A stretch of 64,000 nt of DNA from Streblospio benedicti (lineage: Eukaryota; Annelida; Polychaeta; Spionida; Spionidae). The notes under the pieces were generated by a model. It worked only from the letters and a program-made list of their open reading frames with translations, did no database searches and had not been told where the DNA came from. The translations under genes and the position numbers were made by a program. The stretch spans positions 13,924,196 through 13,988,195 of the forward strand of contig CM032662.1 in the NCBI GenBank assembly GCA_019095985.1, given 5' to 3'. Positions 48,201-60,900 of this stretch are shown piece by piece. The first letter of the stretch is position 1. Each line of letters opens with the position of its first letter.

Positions 48201-50000
48201 TCCTCTCATTTCAAACACCTCTAGCCAATGTGGCCAGTGCTTTAACAGGAGCACTAGCCAATATTATTGGCACCTGCCAAAATTTGGCAGGTGATGTTGA
48301 AAGGGCACTGGCCAAAATCCAAAGTTGCTGAAAAGGGGAGCGCCTAAGGCGAGGTTACGAGCACCGTAGGCGAAGTATAGGCTAGGGGGGGGGGTCTGGG
48401 GGTATGCTCCCCCAGAAATCTTATGAAATAGATGTCTCTAGAAGCTCTCTGGTACATGCCTTTTCTGAGAAAGTAGTTTTTTTTATTTTGATGAAATGGA
48501 GGTATTTATATCATGTTTTGTTTTTCAATGATTTTACACAGTTATTATGGTTAACTTTAACACATAAATGTATGTTTGATAAAAAAAACTTGATAGAAAA
48601 GGCAATCACCAAAGTGGCAGGTGCAAATTGAAGCCCACTTGCCAAATGGATTAAGCACTAGGTTTTGGCTAGTGGCGAGTGTGAAAGATATTCCCTGTTA
48701 ACTCATCTGCATACACATATATACAATTGCAAACACAAATGGACTGACTCCATTTCACACGGGAAAAAAAACTAAGTTTCAATGAAAAACTATTAATTAA
48801 GCAATAAATTAAAAACTTACCATCACAGTCAATAGGAAGACAGTACAATGTGCTCCTTGCTGATGAATCAGTATCCATAATCTTTTCTGTTCTAGCAGGA
48901 GGAATGAATACAGCTCGCTTTCCTGAACAAATCAAAATCCTTTTAGTCACAATGAATTATGGCTATTATATGCATGGTTTTCTCCAAAATAAGTTCACTT
49001 AAGGAATGCAGCTTTAGTATGTACTATCATCTTTTTAATATCATTTTAAAAGTATTTGTAAACATTTTATTACAAAATAGACAATTCCGGACATTGATGA
49101 GATGATCCGATTAGCGTGCGTCCGGATATCAACGTGGTGACCCAAGACTATTCTGATCGACAATGATATGGGCGAAATACGAGTATGGAACAAGTATCAA
49201 ACATTTTGGCATATTTCAGGACTTATAATTGATACGAAACATTACCTTCTGTTTATAATCAATATCCATTGTACATTTATTAAGACTAGTACTGCAATAA
49301 TCAACATATACTGACCTCTAGAAACAATTTTTTTTTCAGTTTCACAATTGTTTTATTATTTTTAATGGCCACAATAGCAACCACTTGCTTCTAAACATGC
49401 ATGACCACGAACTTTTTGATTGCCACAACATTTAGAAATTAATTAATATATCAATTTTACTGTCAAAATAATCCATTATCCGGAAAAAGAACCGCAAACA
49501 TGTTTCTAGGTCAAGATCTAGTCTCTATATATTACCCGTCAAAGAACTGGTAACATAACTTAGATTATCAATGGAATCCGGGTGACGAGGGTAGCGCCTA
49601 CTGAATACGATAACTTTGAGAAGTGTGAAATGTTTTTTAACACGATAGCAAGGAGACATGTTCGAGTCTGTAACTCTAAAAATGGGACCAAGATTTCACA
49701 TCCAAATAAAGTGGATTTTCGGATCCGGATATTCAGACCTGTACTGTACACATAATATTATGTATTACCTTTGATTCCTCCGAATTCTCCACCAGTAAAA
49801 TTATACAGATATCTGAACAAGTGGTCTGCTGGTTCTTCTTCGAAACTTATTGTTGTTTTTGGTAGTTCTTGAATCGGTTTACTTTTAAGTTCTCCAGAGA
49901 GCTTCACATCCATTAACAGTATCTCATATGAACTTGGACAAAATTCATGTGTTATAGTTGAAGTGGCCTTTGGACGCATAACTGCCAATACAGACTCCAT
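33230..50000 (-). CDS. KRIT1: KRIT1 / CCM1 ankyrin-FERM scaffold
   Basis: Exons in order: 50000-49769 (5' acceptor at 50005), 48922-48821, 47592-47457, 47353-47285, 47170-46984, 41120-41041, 40949-40800, 40286-40130, 40038-39940, 39813-39645, 39225-39071, 38213-38047, 37964-37835, then 35450-35367 or 35090-35007, 34576-34502, 33618-33499, 33286-33230. With one of the two 84-nt exons they join in phase to 722 residues (human 736). Domains are a Nudix-like N-terminus (GIKGKRAVF), NPAY and NPLF motifs, ankyrin repeats ([26 protein letters not shown]), and FERM ([60 protein letters not shown]). The family links Rap1, HEG1, ICAP1 and CCM2 at cell junctions. The third NPxY/F motif of human KRIT1 is not kept here (NIFW). 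The 5.9-kb intron 41121-46983 hosts a fossil retroelement. Confidence 0.95.
35007..35090 (-). other. KRIT1: KRIT1 alternative exon b (84 nt)
   Basis: Acceptor TTTCAG, donor GTACTA, phase 0 at both ends, 28 codons with [17 protein letters not shown]. It corresponds to the end of FERM F2 and the first F3 strand. It is homologous to the exon at 35367-35450, with 12 of 28 residues identical by hand alignment. Either fits between 37835 and 34576. Confidence 0.8.
35367..35450 (-). other. KRIT1: KRIT1 alternative exon a (84 nt)
   Basis: Acceptor TTGCAG, donor GTAATC, phase 0 at both ends, 28 codons with [17 protein letters not shown]. It is the same length and phase as the exon at 35007-35090 and aligns to the same vertebrate KRIT1 segment. 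The intron between the two exons is 276 nt. Confidence 0.8.
35633..36914. repeat. ~1.3-kb foldback-type element
   Basis: ATTCATAGTTCCGAGCCACG at the left end is mirrored at the right end (reverse complement ATTCATAGTTCAAGCCCGCC). Homology continues inward through CGCCCCTTTTT, GGTCTCACAA and CCGTAGTAA, giving imperfect arms of about 100 bp. The left arm has about 55 extra bases, including CCAATCAG. No recognisable transposase was found. The minus-strand ORF at 36086-36421 has no motif I know. It lies in the KRIT1 intron just upstream of the duplicated exons. Confidence 0.55.
37008..37376. repeat. Dispersed palindrome-rich repeat, copy A
   Basis: Matches the reverse complement of 55155-55591 along its length, with shared blocks ATTCTATCATTCCGTGCAAA, CACCGCCAATAACCCAC and GATTGACACTC...CAATCTCG. 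It contains its own palindrome around 37300-37345 (GGAAATTGGGCATGC / GCATGCTCAATTTCC). It is non-coding. Confidence 0.65.
38326..38727. repeat. Foldback element with ~155-bp arms
   Basis: The two halves (about 38327-38490 and 38575-38726) are imperfect inverted copies over almost their whole length. Shared blocks include GTGAAAAACCTACT, CATTCCTCCTGCATCAGGC and TTGCATNGAGTCANGTGATG. Open frames in this stretch are incidental. It lies in the KRIT1 intron between 38213 and 39071. Confidence 0.75.
41280..42090. other. Intronic stretch, nothing identified
   Basis: Part of the large KRIT1 intron. It is less AT-rich than its surroundings between 41340 and 41560. Open frames on both strands have no motif I recognise. 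It may be flanking debris of the LTR element at 42091. Confidence 0.4.
42091..42388 (+). mobile_element. LTR-like fragment (fossil, family unclear)
   Basis: Starts TGTGATCATATGG, has a TATA-like TATATAA at 42152 and AATAAA at 42314-42319, and ends GGAACACA. This is the order of promoter and poly(A) signal in a retroelement LTR. No second copy was seen in the window, so it may be a solo or truncated LTR. Confidence 0.35.
42566..46703 (+). mobile_element. Fossil BEL/Pao-type LTR retroelement
   Basis: LTR remnants of about 95 bp at 42566-42661 and about 46610-46703 share a block with GGCTGACATTA and CTGTATATACTATTTTTGAT. Between them, in order, are a gag-like region (about 42.8-43.2 kb), a reverse transcriptase/RNase H region with the BEL/Pao-type block around [20 protein letters not shown] (about 43.5-44.3 kb), and an integrase region (about 44.8-45.45 kb). 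The element is clearly dead, with more than five breaks and missing segments. LTR remnants differ at several sites, so it is old. A MITE (46089-46503) sits inside the right-hand LTR region. It lies in the KRIT1 intron 41121-46983. Confidence 0.75.
46089..46503 (+). mobile_element. PIF/Harbinger-like MITE, copy B, with small ORF
   Basis: A 415-bp sister of 16247-16658. Termini are TGGGGCGCTCGGAAC and GTTCCGAATGCACCA, flanked by TAA (46086-46088) and TTA (46504-46506). The ORF 46243-46437 (64 residues, [20 protein letters not shown]...) differs from copy A by a few substitutions and one in-frame codon insertion. It is inserted in the LTR of the BEL/Pao fossil. Confidence 0.75.
48185..48705. repeat. 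Imperfect inverted-repeat element with GC-rich core
   Basis: The ends share inverted blocks (CACTAGCCAA, AGTGCTTAA, GCACCTGCCA). The core around 48340-48415 reads GCGCCTAAGGCG, GAGCACCGTAGGCG, then a G run and GTCTGGGGGTATGCTCCCCC. It is much richer in GC than the flanks. It lies in the KRIT1 intron between 47592 and 48821. Confidence 0.5.
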
Positions 50001-50004
50001 ATTT

Positions 50005-53000
50005 CTAGATAAAACAAACCATATACATTTAATTACTATACTGATTATCAATGGTAGATGTCGTGCCCAGGCAATTTATTAGCAGCGTGACGTCTTAAGT
50101 TAAAACTGAAGAGAGAAAAAATACCTTACAGGGTGAATAAATATTTGTTTTAGAAAACTCAAATTTTACATGGTTACCCGTCCAGTTTATATATAGCTAG
50201 ACCTGTAATTAAGTCAACAATTTAACAGATATATCATTTCTCACTGGGGACAATTTGCATTCTTATTCGCAAAACATTCTACGAAAGCCAAATTACACAT
50301 TATTTCAAGTCATTAGACTTTGTAGTAATGTAGCACAAGCCCATTTGTATTGGCCTGGTATGTAGGAGAGATGTCTTTTTGAAGGTGCTGTGGCACTGTT
50401 CTGTATAACTTTGGGTGTGGTCACTAAATTGCATACTTTATCGCATTCCAATAGAAATGACACTCATATGTATCAAATCTATAACTTTATGTTAAAAACA
50501 TTTTCAATTTCTAATTTTAATTAATGTATACGTACCTCAATAAAAATGATTTTTTTCAAAATAATTTGTAAACACTGTCTGCTACGATTTTGTCTGGGGA
50601 GTACTTCTTGTGCATACTAGTGTTTCAAATGTCATAATAGCATTTCAATGATTTCAACCATTTCAAGTCTACATTATAGTACTGTTATTGTTTTGTGAAT
50701 TTTAACATAGTTTATATAGTTATGATACCGTTTTATTTAATTTTAAGTGAATTTAATTTCTAAAAAATAAAAGAGTGGTCCCTTGATGATAATTTCTTCG
50801 ATTCTTACCGTATTATTTTAGGCGAACCAATAGTCAAATGTCATTCAATTACCAACGTTGTTATTTTGCGTCTTAATCCTCTGATACTAGTAGTTCTATT
50901 TGCGATAAAACGTTAATTTGTTTTGCCATATTTATACGGTTATGCTACCCTACGAGTTCAATTTCGAAAGAATGACACCTCGCCACCCAACCCCCAACCG
51001 GGCCCCGCCCCCACCCCCACCCATGTGCACACCACGTCCCCTCATTTCTAACAGACTCCCCCCGGGCCCTCCACATCAGACTGTAAATGACCGGGCCCTA
51101 AATTGTGCAGAAATCAAATTAAACATGCAAATTTCTTCACCATTGCCATGTCTATTTGTATGATATTTGTATGATCAAGTTTTAGTGGGCAGTAAAGAGC
51201 AGGACATACATGGGTCATAAAGGGTCACATATTATTTTGTTGGCCTTACCACATCCCTTTTTTTTGGCCTTTTTTCCCACATCCCACTTCCTTGTAAACT
51301 CGTCACATATACGAAAATTATTCCCACTGATTCGGCTATAAATGTAATTTCAATGCAGAATCCTTTCGTCAAAGAGTTGTATACAACAGAGTTTTTAATA
51401 TTGTTATGAATCTCAAAGAACGTGTTAGTTTTTCATCTGTATTTGTTGAATATGACGTTCACCATTTTAATGTTTTACTGAGAAACAGCATAACAGGTTT
51501 TATGAAAAGACTTGAAGCCTCAGAGAACAGTTCACTCAAAGAAATTGTCATTTCAATTTTATATTAAGAGTAGTTTATTTACATATTGGAGAACTGTGAT
51601 TTTCTAATTTTAATATGTGTTATTCTAGTGTTTTATCTTGTTAGTTATATTGTGATTTGTCTGTTTTTACTATTTTACATTTCTACATTTTTATGCTATG
51701 ATTATACATCCTGTATATTATCGAAATAAACTGTATTAGTATTAGTAAATCAATGCCTCAAATCATGAGAAATTTCATATGAACCAGTTTAGCCCATATT
51801 TAAATGTGCTTACTTACTTATTGATGTTTGCAACATAGTTAGTACAATGCAGATTTCACATAAAAAGAACTGTAAAGATAACAAAGGAAACGTTCAATAT
51901 TACTGCAGTTTATACTATTAGGACACACCATTTGGACAAAGACTTCTATCATAGACACATCATGAATAGATTTAATCTAACACTTTATCTTAATTTGAAC
52001 AATTTATTTCAAAGAAGTCAGCTTACCATCTACATGATAAACAAGATAAAAGCTTCCACCATTATAAACATCACATTGAACAGTTAATATACATATCAAT
52101 TAAAAAGTTAACCTTTAAACGACCAAGGCTGCAGTTTTACCTTACTTAAATAAAATTAAATAATATATTTACATGCTTTTGTGATAAGGCATTCATGTAC
52201 AAAAACTTACAAAAGTTTTAATAAAATCAAAGTCAATTAAAAACATTCATATTAGGAACAGATTAACAAAGGAAATGTACAGAAACTTGGAATGGAGAGT
52301 AAAAAATAAACCATCATCGTGAGCCTAACAAAGCACATTGGTGCTGGACCTTCTCAATAAAAAATATACACAATATGGTTAAGCCATCTCAACCGAATAA
52401 AAAACAATCACAGCTATTAAATTCACTTCAATTCATATTTCCAACAATATAATATATTATATATGTATACACACATATCAATCTATAATCAATCAGCAAT
52501 GTACATGCACCAAATATATAAATATAACATATATTGCCAAATCAAAGAACTTTGTCACATAAATATAATTAATGGTCACCATACTTTCACGTACCTATAT
52601 AACATTTCAGTACTTTCTCATTTAAAGGCTTTAGGATCTATATTCACATTGAAATAAATTGCAGTTTGATTACTTCCTAAAGCATGTCAACTAAATCCAG
52701 TTTTCATTCCACAGACGTTTTGTTACTTACAAATTACATTTGATTTTTTCACACAAAATTCATAATAAAAACAGTGCTTAATTGAGCAATTTGAACACTA
52801 GAATATAACACTAGAATTACATCCAGAGATTAAGAAGTCATTGTTCACCGACATGTGTATCTCACTTAGAAAACAATTTCTACATTAATATTAATAAAAA
52901 ACAAATCTATGAATTTGTAAGATATAACATATGACTCATCATATTGGAGATTGAAAATGTGTATTTAATTCAATATTATCACTTTATAGTAAGTTGATTC

Positions 53001-53086
53001 GTGCGTTGCTGTCCATGAACTTAGCAGGCTTGAATTTGAGGGCATCATCGGTTTGTAAACTATCAAATAAACATAGGGTTATTATT
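50005..53086. other. Region upstream of KRIT1 coding start, no gene seen
   Basis: Presumably holds the KRIT1 5' UTR exon(s) and promoter, since the first coding exon begins with an acceptor (TTTATCTAG at 50005). I could not place them. There is a C-rich patch at about 50985-51080. The rest is AT-rich with no coding signal. Confidence 0.5.
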
Positions 53087-53206
53087 GACTACTGCATAGA
53101 AAATGGCATAAACCTCACACATTATTTCTTGAACAACAATTATTTTTTGACGACTTTGCCCCACACTACCTCCATCATAATGTTACTTGCCCACTCAGAA
53201 ATTTTG
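53087..53206. repeat. Direct repeat, copy A (120 bp)
   Basis: GACTACTGCAT through CACTCAGAAATTTTG recurs at 63882-64000 with one substitution and one 1-base difference. It is part of a longer dispersed repeat whose other copy runs off the window. Nearby 53480-53690 ends AATTTCGAGCCCTG, another repeat-like segment. Confidence 0.85.
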
Positions 53207-54394
53207 GTTGCCCCATATGATATCTTTAATGGGAAAAGTGTTTAGGTTATTAACAAATTGATATATTCAATTCTAATCCTCTGATGGAAAACTGAGAGTG
53301 GATTAGATTTGAATACACAAGCAAATTTGGGAAACACATAGCAGATTGAACAAAAAATACCACCTTTAAAATAATCACTTTTAAATGAAGCTTTCCTAAT
53401 GTTCAAATAGTATTTCAGCACAATTAGTTATCAAGAAAAGCATGTGGAAATCAAAATACATGGCTAGAGCAATCAATTTGTTTCAGCAATTACTAGCAAG
53501 GGTAGATGGATCTAAACTTGCTCTCCCATGCAAAAGTTCTACCAGTACAAGTCAGGCCAGAGTAAGCCGTGTCATCCATGTCAGAGCTGTTAACGCCAAA
53601 TGCAATCTACCTGTCCATGTGATAACAAGAGAATTTGACACTTGCCCCCAAAGTATTTCCTCTTGCCCCCGTGCAGTGACCTAATTTCGAGCCCTGAACT
53701 TAATTACATTACATTTAAAGCATGGCATATTACTTTTGTTGACATTGATAACTTCAAACACAATGCACATTGAACCAATAATAAATTGGACTAAGACATG
53801 ATCGGTGTTAAATAGCCAGTAACAAAACATTTTTCTGACATACATCTGGCAGTTCCAAAGGCAAACAGAACGTTCTACAGTAATTACAGTATCCCTAGAA
53901 AACATTATTTCTTTCATTAAATATCCATAACAATTTAATTTCTTTTTAAAGGTGCTTTATCTACCTCAAATCCTATCTAAAAGGTATTTCCCGGTCTTCT
54001 CATAGTTCTCTTTATGAACCAAACTTGCAGTTAGTATGTGCCTCTTTCATAATGAGATGCACTTCCTTTATCACATATAAAACATATAATCAAATAAGTG
54101 TATACCAAATTATAGTGAATTTATTTTGCACAAATACCGACAAAACTTTAGCCATTGTCGTTTTTCTGCCGCATGGATTTGTGGGTAATTTGTGACGCGT
54201 TGTCGTGAACGAACGGTCTAGCTCTCACTTGAATGAACGGCAACATAATATCCTATAACTTATAAACCACATGTCCAAAATTCTTGAAATTTGGGAGGAT
54301 GATTTCAATTACATAGACCTTGTATATCCTTTAATCTGATAATTTGATAATGACTGGATCTTTTATAATCATCGTTTGAATTTACTACACAATC

Positions 54395-54570
54395 ACAATG
54401 TGACGTCACATTGTCACTCGCAAGCTCCGCCCCTTAATCTAGATCTTAGATCTACGAATACTCAACTCCACGGCACAGCGAGACAGGTCATTGAGTGCAA
54501 ACAAGCACCTGCTACTGCAGTATTTGAATCATGGCAACTGACTCGGACACGGCGGAGATGAAGGGGTATT
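54395..54570 (+). promoter_or_regulatory. Candidate promoter and first exon (CRE palindrome, GC box)
   Basis: A perfect 20-bp palindrome, 54395-54414, is centred on the cAMP-response element TGACGTCA. A GC-box-like CCGCCCC follows at about 54428. About 110 bases further is a well-placed ATG (54531, context AATCATGGC) opening MATDSDTAEMKG on the plus strand. No downstream plus-strand exons were found, so this could also be a repeat or an unrelated promoter. Confidence 0.3.
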
Positions 54571-54935
54571 TTGTCCACCCCTGCTTGTGTGCTGCAGCCA
54601 CCCACACGGCATCTTCTAGGCATATTTGTCAAAATCTGTCGTGTTCAGTATTTATTTGGTTGTGTTTTCTTTACAAAGTAGTATTTGTTTGCGTTTTCTT
54701 TACAAAGTAGTATTTGTCTTTGAATCAACGTTCACGTGGAACGTCAAGCGTTTGCCGTCGGAAATCCCTGCAGTATGTCGAGTAAGTTCAAAAGGTCGAA
54801 TCCTACGTCACGTCGGGCAATTTGCATATGTAATTACTATATTTGTAAATTATTAAAATATTTATTATAAAAAATCTGGATGAACAAAAAATAAAACAAG
54901 ACACATTTTTAAATTTATTTATTAGTTTTCTACAC

Positions 54936-57900
54936 TTAGGCAAACGTCTGACTGGAAGAAAAAATTCTTTGGCTGCTAGATAAAGCTCCTTTAAGTTGAT
55001 AATTATTGAGTATGTATACATACCTATTCTTGAGATGGCAATCAAAGTTTTGTGATGTTGAACGATCTTTACTGATCCATATTGAATCAATAACTTTCCC
55101 ACCCTGCAAAAAGCAAATTTTCACTCATTTTTTTGTATATTGTAGGAAATGACCACGAGATTGGAGTGTCAATCGCAAAATTGAGCATGCTGACGTCTGA
55201 TTTAAATAGTGGTAAATCAAACGTCAGCATTTTTCGTTGACATACATCTGGCAGTGGTCAATCATCATTCTATCATGACTAAAATCCATTTTATTTTTAA
55301 AAATAAATCATATTATAACATTCAACATTCAAGTTAATTTCGTTTGTTTTATCGGAGGCGTCAATTCCTACAGTTTTTTTTGGAGCGCGCGGAGGCGTTA
55401 GTCTAAACTGTTGCGCTCCGTACACGCTACGCGCCTTGCTGTCGTCAGCGGCTGTATTGATATTGTGAGGAGATTAGACTAGCGCCGTGTTTTTTTGGGG
55501 GAGCGTGTTTTCCATCGCAAAATTGAGCACGGAGATTGACCAATCAGCGTGGGTTATTGGCGGTGATATTTGCACGGAATGATAGAATGAATGATTCACA
55601 CTTATTCTATTTAGTATATGAAATTTTTTATTTTTTCATCTGTTCAAGTTATGGTGGTACATGAATATTTGGAAAATTGACAAGCTTGTAAATAATTATC
55701 AATGTATTGAATATCCATATTGAATATTGATTACACTCAAAATCTCTGCTCCAAAACATGAATGTACCGGGTAGTTAAAAAATATCAATTGTAATAAATA
55801 GAGATGTGCACAAAAATTACCTGATCATCAGACACTTGCTCCATATAAACATGTGTTTTGTTTTGCACCGTCATACGCGTGTAGCCATAATCATCACTAT
55901 GGAATGCGCTCCATGCATTAGGCTTTTGGACAAATGGATCAACCTGCTCATCACATCCCTTTAAACATAACATAAGAAAAGTTAAATTACTAAAGATACC
56001 TCATTACTATATGATAATGAAATTTGCATAAAATTCAAAGAAGTGGAACATGGATTCTTCCAACATACATGAACATCATAAAGGCAAATTAAATTTGCAA
56101 TGTAAATTAGTCTACAGAATTAGTGTATCGAATTATTTTGCAAAAGCAAAGAAAATCAAAATTACTTCGCCAAAAACAGATTTCAGAGATTACTGGTAAA
56201 ACAAAAGAAACGCTTACAGCTGATCCGGTGACAATGTGAACAGGTGCTCTCGCGTTGTGGTACGGGTTACTGCTGCTTCCATTACACACCTTCACATTAA
56301 ACAAATTGCATAAATATACTTTCTATATATCAAATACATGTATAAAATATTAATAAATAATATCTTTGTATCGCTTCATGAAAAAGTACATTTATTGCAG
56401 AAATATAGGAGAAAATTTGTTTGAAAATTGAGCACCATTTAATAATATACTTTAAAATGTAAATTTACCCAAAAGTAAATTATGAATAGTATCAAAAACA
56501 AAATTAGAATTTAAATGTGAGCTGTGGTTTAAAAAATTTTTTTTTTTCAAATTATTCATATGATTAAATCTACAGGTGCCACAAATAGATAAAACAAGAA
56601 CAAATATTTTCAAAAAATTAAAATGTATACCGTCATATTGTACACTGGCCACATTCTTTCATATGAATGCTCATGAGCTTGAAAATGAATGTCTACTCCG
56701 TACTTGTACAACAAACTTTCAATATTGTGTTTACCCACGGGAAAACCCACTCGGATCTGCAAATAAAAAACACAAAAAGCTGATTGATAACATGATATGC
56801 AAATTCTGTATTTCACACCATTCAAAAGATTTTGCACACTGTATATGGTTTTCACACTCTCACTGTAAATGTTAGTGGTGGTGAATACAACACTCACAAT
56901 GTTTTTCTTTATTTAGGACAGTGTTCTGGATCTTGTTACTGTTAGAGTGGTGAATAAGCAGTACATGGGACGGTGACACATGGAGATGATCCAGGGCCGA
57001 GCAGCGCGGTTCTCAGCTTTGTTGGCATTCTAGATAAAGAAAAATTAAACTTATCATATACCACCATGCAAGGCCCACCCAAAATTTTGACCATGTAAGG
57101 TTGAAGACCATTGAAATTGCAATGTAAGCGTTTGGTGTATAAGCCCAATTTTTTAAATTGGTCTGCAAATGTGTAACCTGTCTTCAATGATTTTTTTTTT
57201 CTATGTCAAGGTCATTAAAATTGTAGAAATTGATTTTCCTTCACATATTGCTGATGTAGCATGATTGCATGGTCATGAGCATTATGTTCCTCTCAATCTA
57301 ATATTGTTGTACATGTATTTATGACCTTTTCAATATTCCGCAGGGCCTGGGAGAATATCTCCATGAATAATATCAACAAAATTCTTGTTCTCATGTTACT
57401 ATGGGAACACAGTTTGGTATTTAAAAAATGATTACGTATATATAATAAAATCTTAGCAAACATGTGTCTCCCCAGTTTCTCAATTCTACCCTGGCAGAAA
57501 CCTCCACAGCATGGGAAGTAAAGGTTTCTGCATCATATTTGCCAAACAAGAAATCAACAAATATAGATGAACTAACTGTATACCCGGCGCTGCTTAGGGT
57601 TGAAACAGAAGAGATCCGAACACATTAAATCCTGCTCCCGTCCCATCTTTCCCCGTCCCATCCCTCTCACCAGCTCCGTCCAGTATACAGGTCTGTGTCA
57701 GATTAAATACACCTCCATCACCGTCCCTCCCATCGTCATATGTCACAGCCATATAAACACTACATGTACTGAATATGGCAATGATTGATCCCTCTACTAT
57801 CCTCCCTTCTCAGCTACTGCTAACCCTGGTAAACACTTGCGGAGCAGATTAAATGTTCCACCCTTCCCCCTACCCTTCCTTCCGCTCACCACCTCTTCAT

Positions 57901-60900
57901 CCCCAACCCTCTCTACCCCATTCTCATATAAACAGGTCACAACTAATGCATCTCCATCTCCCCTAGAACAGATTAAATGCTACTACCTTGCCCTCCCCTT
58001 CCTCACCAACTAACATATTATACCCCCCCCCACACACACACTAATAATATGAAGACACACACCCTTTCTGCTACCACCATCCTCCCCAGCTTCCTCATGG
58101 GTGACTGTACGTGTCGCCTGTGACGTGTTTGCAGTGTATAGTGGACTTTACACCTATCTATATATAAAATAAACTCACTTGTTTGCTATTGCTGTTATCC
58201 ATTCACATATTAAACTCGTACATAAACTTTAATGCTCCTTAGTGTTTTGTATAGATACATTGTTGTTTATAATGGATACCTCCTTTTAATATTTACATTG
58301 CTGACGTACACACACGTTTAGGTTACATTGTTGTCTACACAAACGTTTAGCGTAGGTACAGGCACATACGCACGTTTGTAGTTTAACTGTTACGTATTAC
58401 GTGTTTCAGTGACGTTGCATATGACAGATATTTTTTTAAATTCTTTTTTCTTGTTTTTATCATTAAAACCAATTTATTTGGTTTGAAATGTGACATTATA
58501 ACGACCACCAAGTTGTCCTGATGGTACATACATAATTTGAAGTGTGTACGTCTTGTGGTTAAAAAGCCTTTTTTGTGACTTAAAAAATTGCCTCTTCCTT
58601 TTTTATATATATAGATGATCCATTTGCCAGACACAAAATAAAAGAACAAATACAATTATAATTATAAATGTACCTTTAGATCTTCTTCAAGCCATTTTAT
58701 ATTGATTGGCTATTTGGTGTAGACCATAATTGAGGTAATAATAGTATTCTGAATTGAACCCTATGAAGTGGACGGTCCAACATCGAAGCTAGAAAAGTAA
58801 CATTGTTCAATGTTCAGTGTATTTGATGCTGATTTGGTCAAGAATGATGAATATGAATAATGATTATCAATAAATCCACCCATAATATCTACATAAATAT
58901 GCTATGCTTTGTTTGTCAATACTTCACGCTAATGTTGGGTGGATGAGGATAGCTCATAATGATTTCAAATCGATCTCAAACAAATATCCTCTTGCAAAAT
59001 AGCATTTATTTTTCCTGTATCTGGTCTGCTTTTCATGTATCAAACCAACTGTCTGCTCCAAATCATCTATTCAACTTTCTTGACATACATGGCTTTTTTT
59101 GCTAAAAAAAGTATAAATGATCAAATACCAAACTATTGCATTCACCACTAGCATTGTGCAGCCCTGAATCTGTTAATATAGCACAAAGTAGAGCACATAT
59201 GAATGCAAAGATTTACTTAGTAAGATTGCCTACCTGTAAAAACATTCCACGCCCATCACCACCAGGCATTGAGAATCGATATCTATATAGAAAATTGCTG
59301 CAAAGAAAAGTCACATTCAATCATCACTCATTACATGCCATTTTACATCTCTTAATAAAAGCAGGATCTAGGAGGGGCTCTCTAGGTACATCTTGATTGT
59401 ATGGGTCAGCAGCTGTCATATCTCAAATCTTTAAAGTCTTCTTTAATTGTATCAAAAACCCTTTCTCAGTCCCTGAACATTAAGGTTCCTAGATTAGTGA
59501 ATCCAGCCATGACGCCTCTAGCTCTGCACAAAACGTCTGAGATTTTTTTAAATCTTTTTTTTTTTTTATTTCATTCTCAAGAGGTAGGCACAGGGGCTTT
59601 ACTTTAAGACTGGGAAAACAGAACTGTATCTTTACAATAATTTCATATGAAAATATAGAAGAGCAAAACAGATAATAAAGTGTTTTGCAATTGATGTTTA
59701 TGTCACAAAAGGAATTTAAAAGCAATGTCGTATAATGGGGGCTTTTACCGTTTGCATGTTCTGCAAACTCTGCAAGTATTTTAAAAAATGATAAAATTTG
59801 ACATAATGACAGAAGATTCTAACACAAAATTTATTGTCCATAAAAACTAAAAGGTCAAATGTGTACTATTAATGCTTCAATAATATCCATTATTACTTAC
59901 TAAGCTGATTCATGATTTCCGGCAACTGTCATATATGGTACATAAGCAGCAATTGATTGTATCTGGGTCATAAACTCATCTCCTACTCTAGCGTTGTCCT
60001 TCAAACACAACCCCTTTACATAAATGCCAACATCAATATTTCAATAGAATCACTCCATCAAAAATATGTGGGAAATATTGAGAAAATTGCACTAATTGAG
60101 CATATAAAGTACATATTACATAACATCGTTGAAATTCATACCATGACATGATCATCAAATATGTAAATAATTCTATTTACTTACAGTATCCATATTGTAA
60201 GCGAAGTCCCTGCAACAAAAATGAGACAAAATATTCAATGTTATTTGTATTCAGCAGCTTAATATCTGTGTCACTATTTGTAAAACAGGTACAGGACTCA
60301 GAGTTGGGAGTGACTAAATGTTTTGGAATAAAAACTTGAACTAAACTAAATGACAATTTTCATGATTAAACTAAACTAAACTAAATTGACTCAGGCAGAT
60401 GTTATGAATAAACTAGACTAAACTAAGCGATCGCAGTTAAACTAAGGAGCAGGTCATAAATAACTATACCGGGAGGTCGTCCATTTTTGGGGGCTCGAAG
60501 AAAAAGTTAGCCGACCCCCCCATCAACATTTTTAAAAAGTTGTGACCCCGACCATCCACTAAAGAAAAAAGTCCTATATAGTCATTGCAATGCTATAAGA
60601 AAATATTTACCGTAGCATGATAAAAACTTGACCCCCCCCCCCAAAGGAATCTAAAAGTTGGACGACCCCCAGTATCATTATTTATGATGCGTTACCTAAA
60701 CTAAACCAAATTTTTCAAAACGAAGGATTACATCTAGATTATTCTTTTTTTTTTTTTTTTTTTGACTACACTACACTACTACTTACTATTTACAACATGC
60801 ACTGACGTTGCGGCGACCATCGCGGTGCCTTCAACCAGAGTGACTGTTTTGAGTACGATGGCGTCACAATGGCGCGAACTGGGTTTCCGCCAGGTGGAGT

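Noticed and set aside
57600-57788. Plus-strand ORF in the pyrimidine-rich region.
   Set aside because: A compositional artefact of a tandem repeat.
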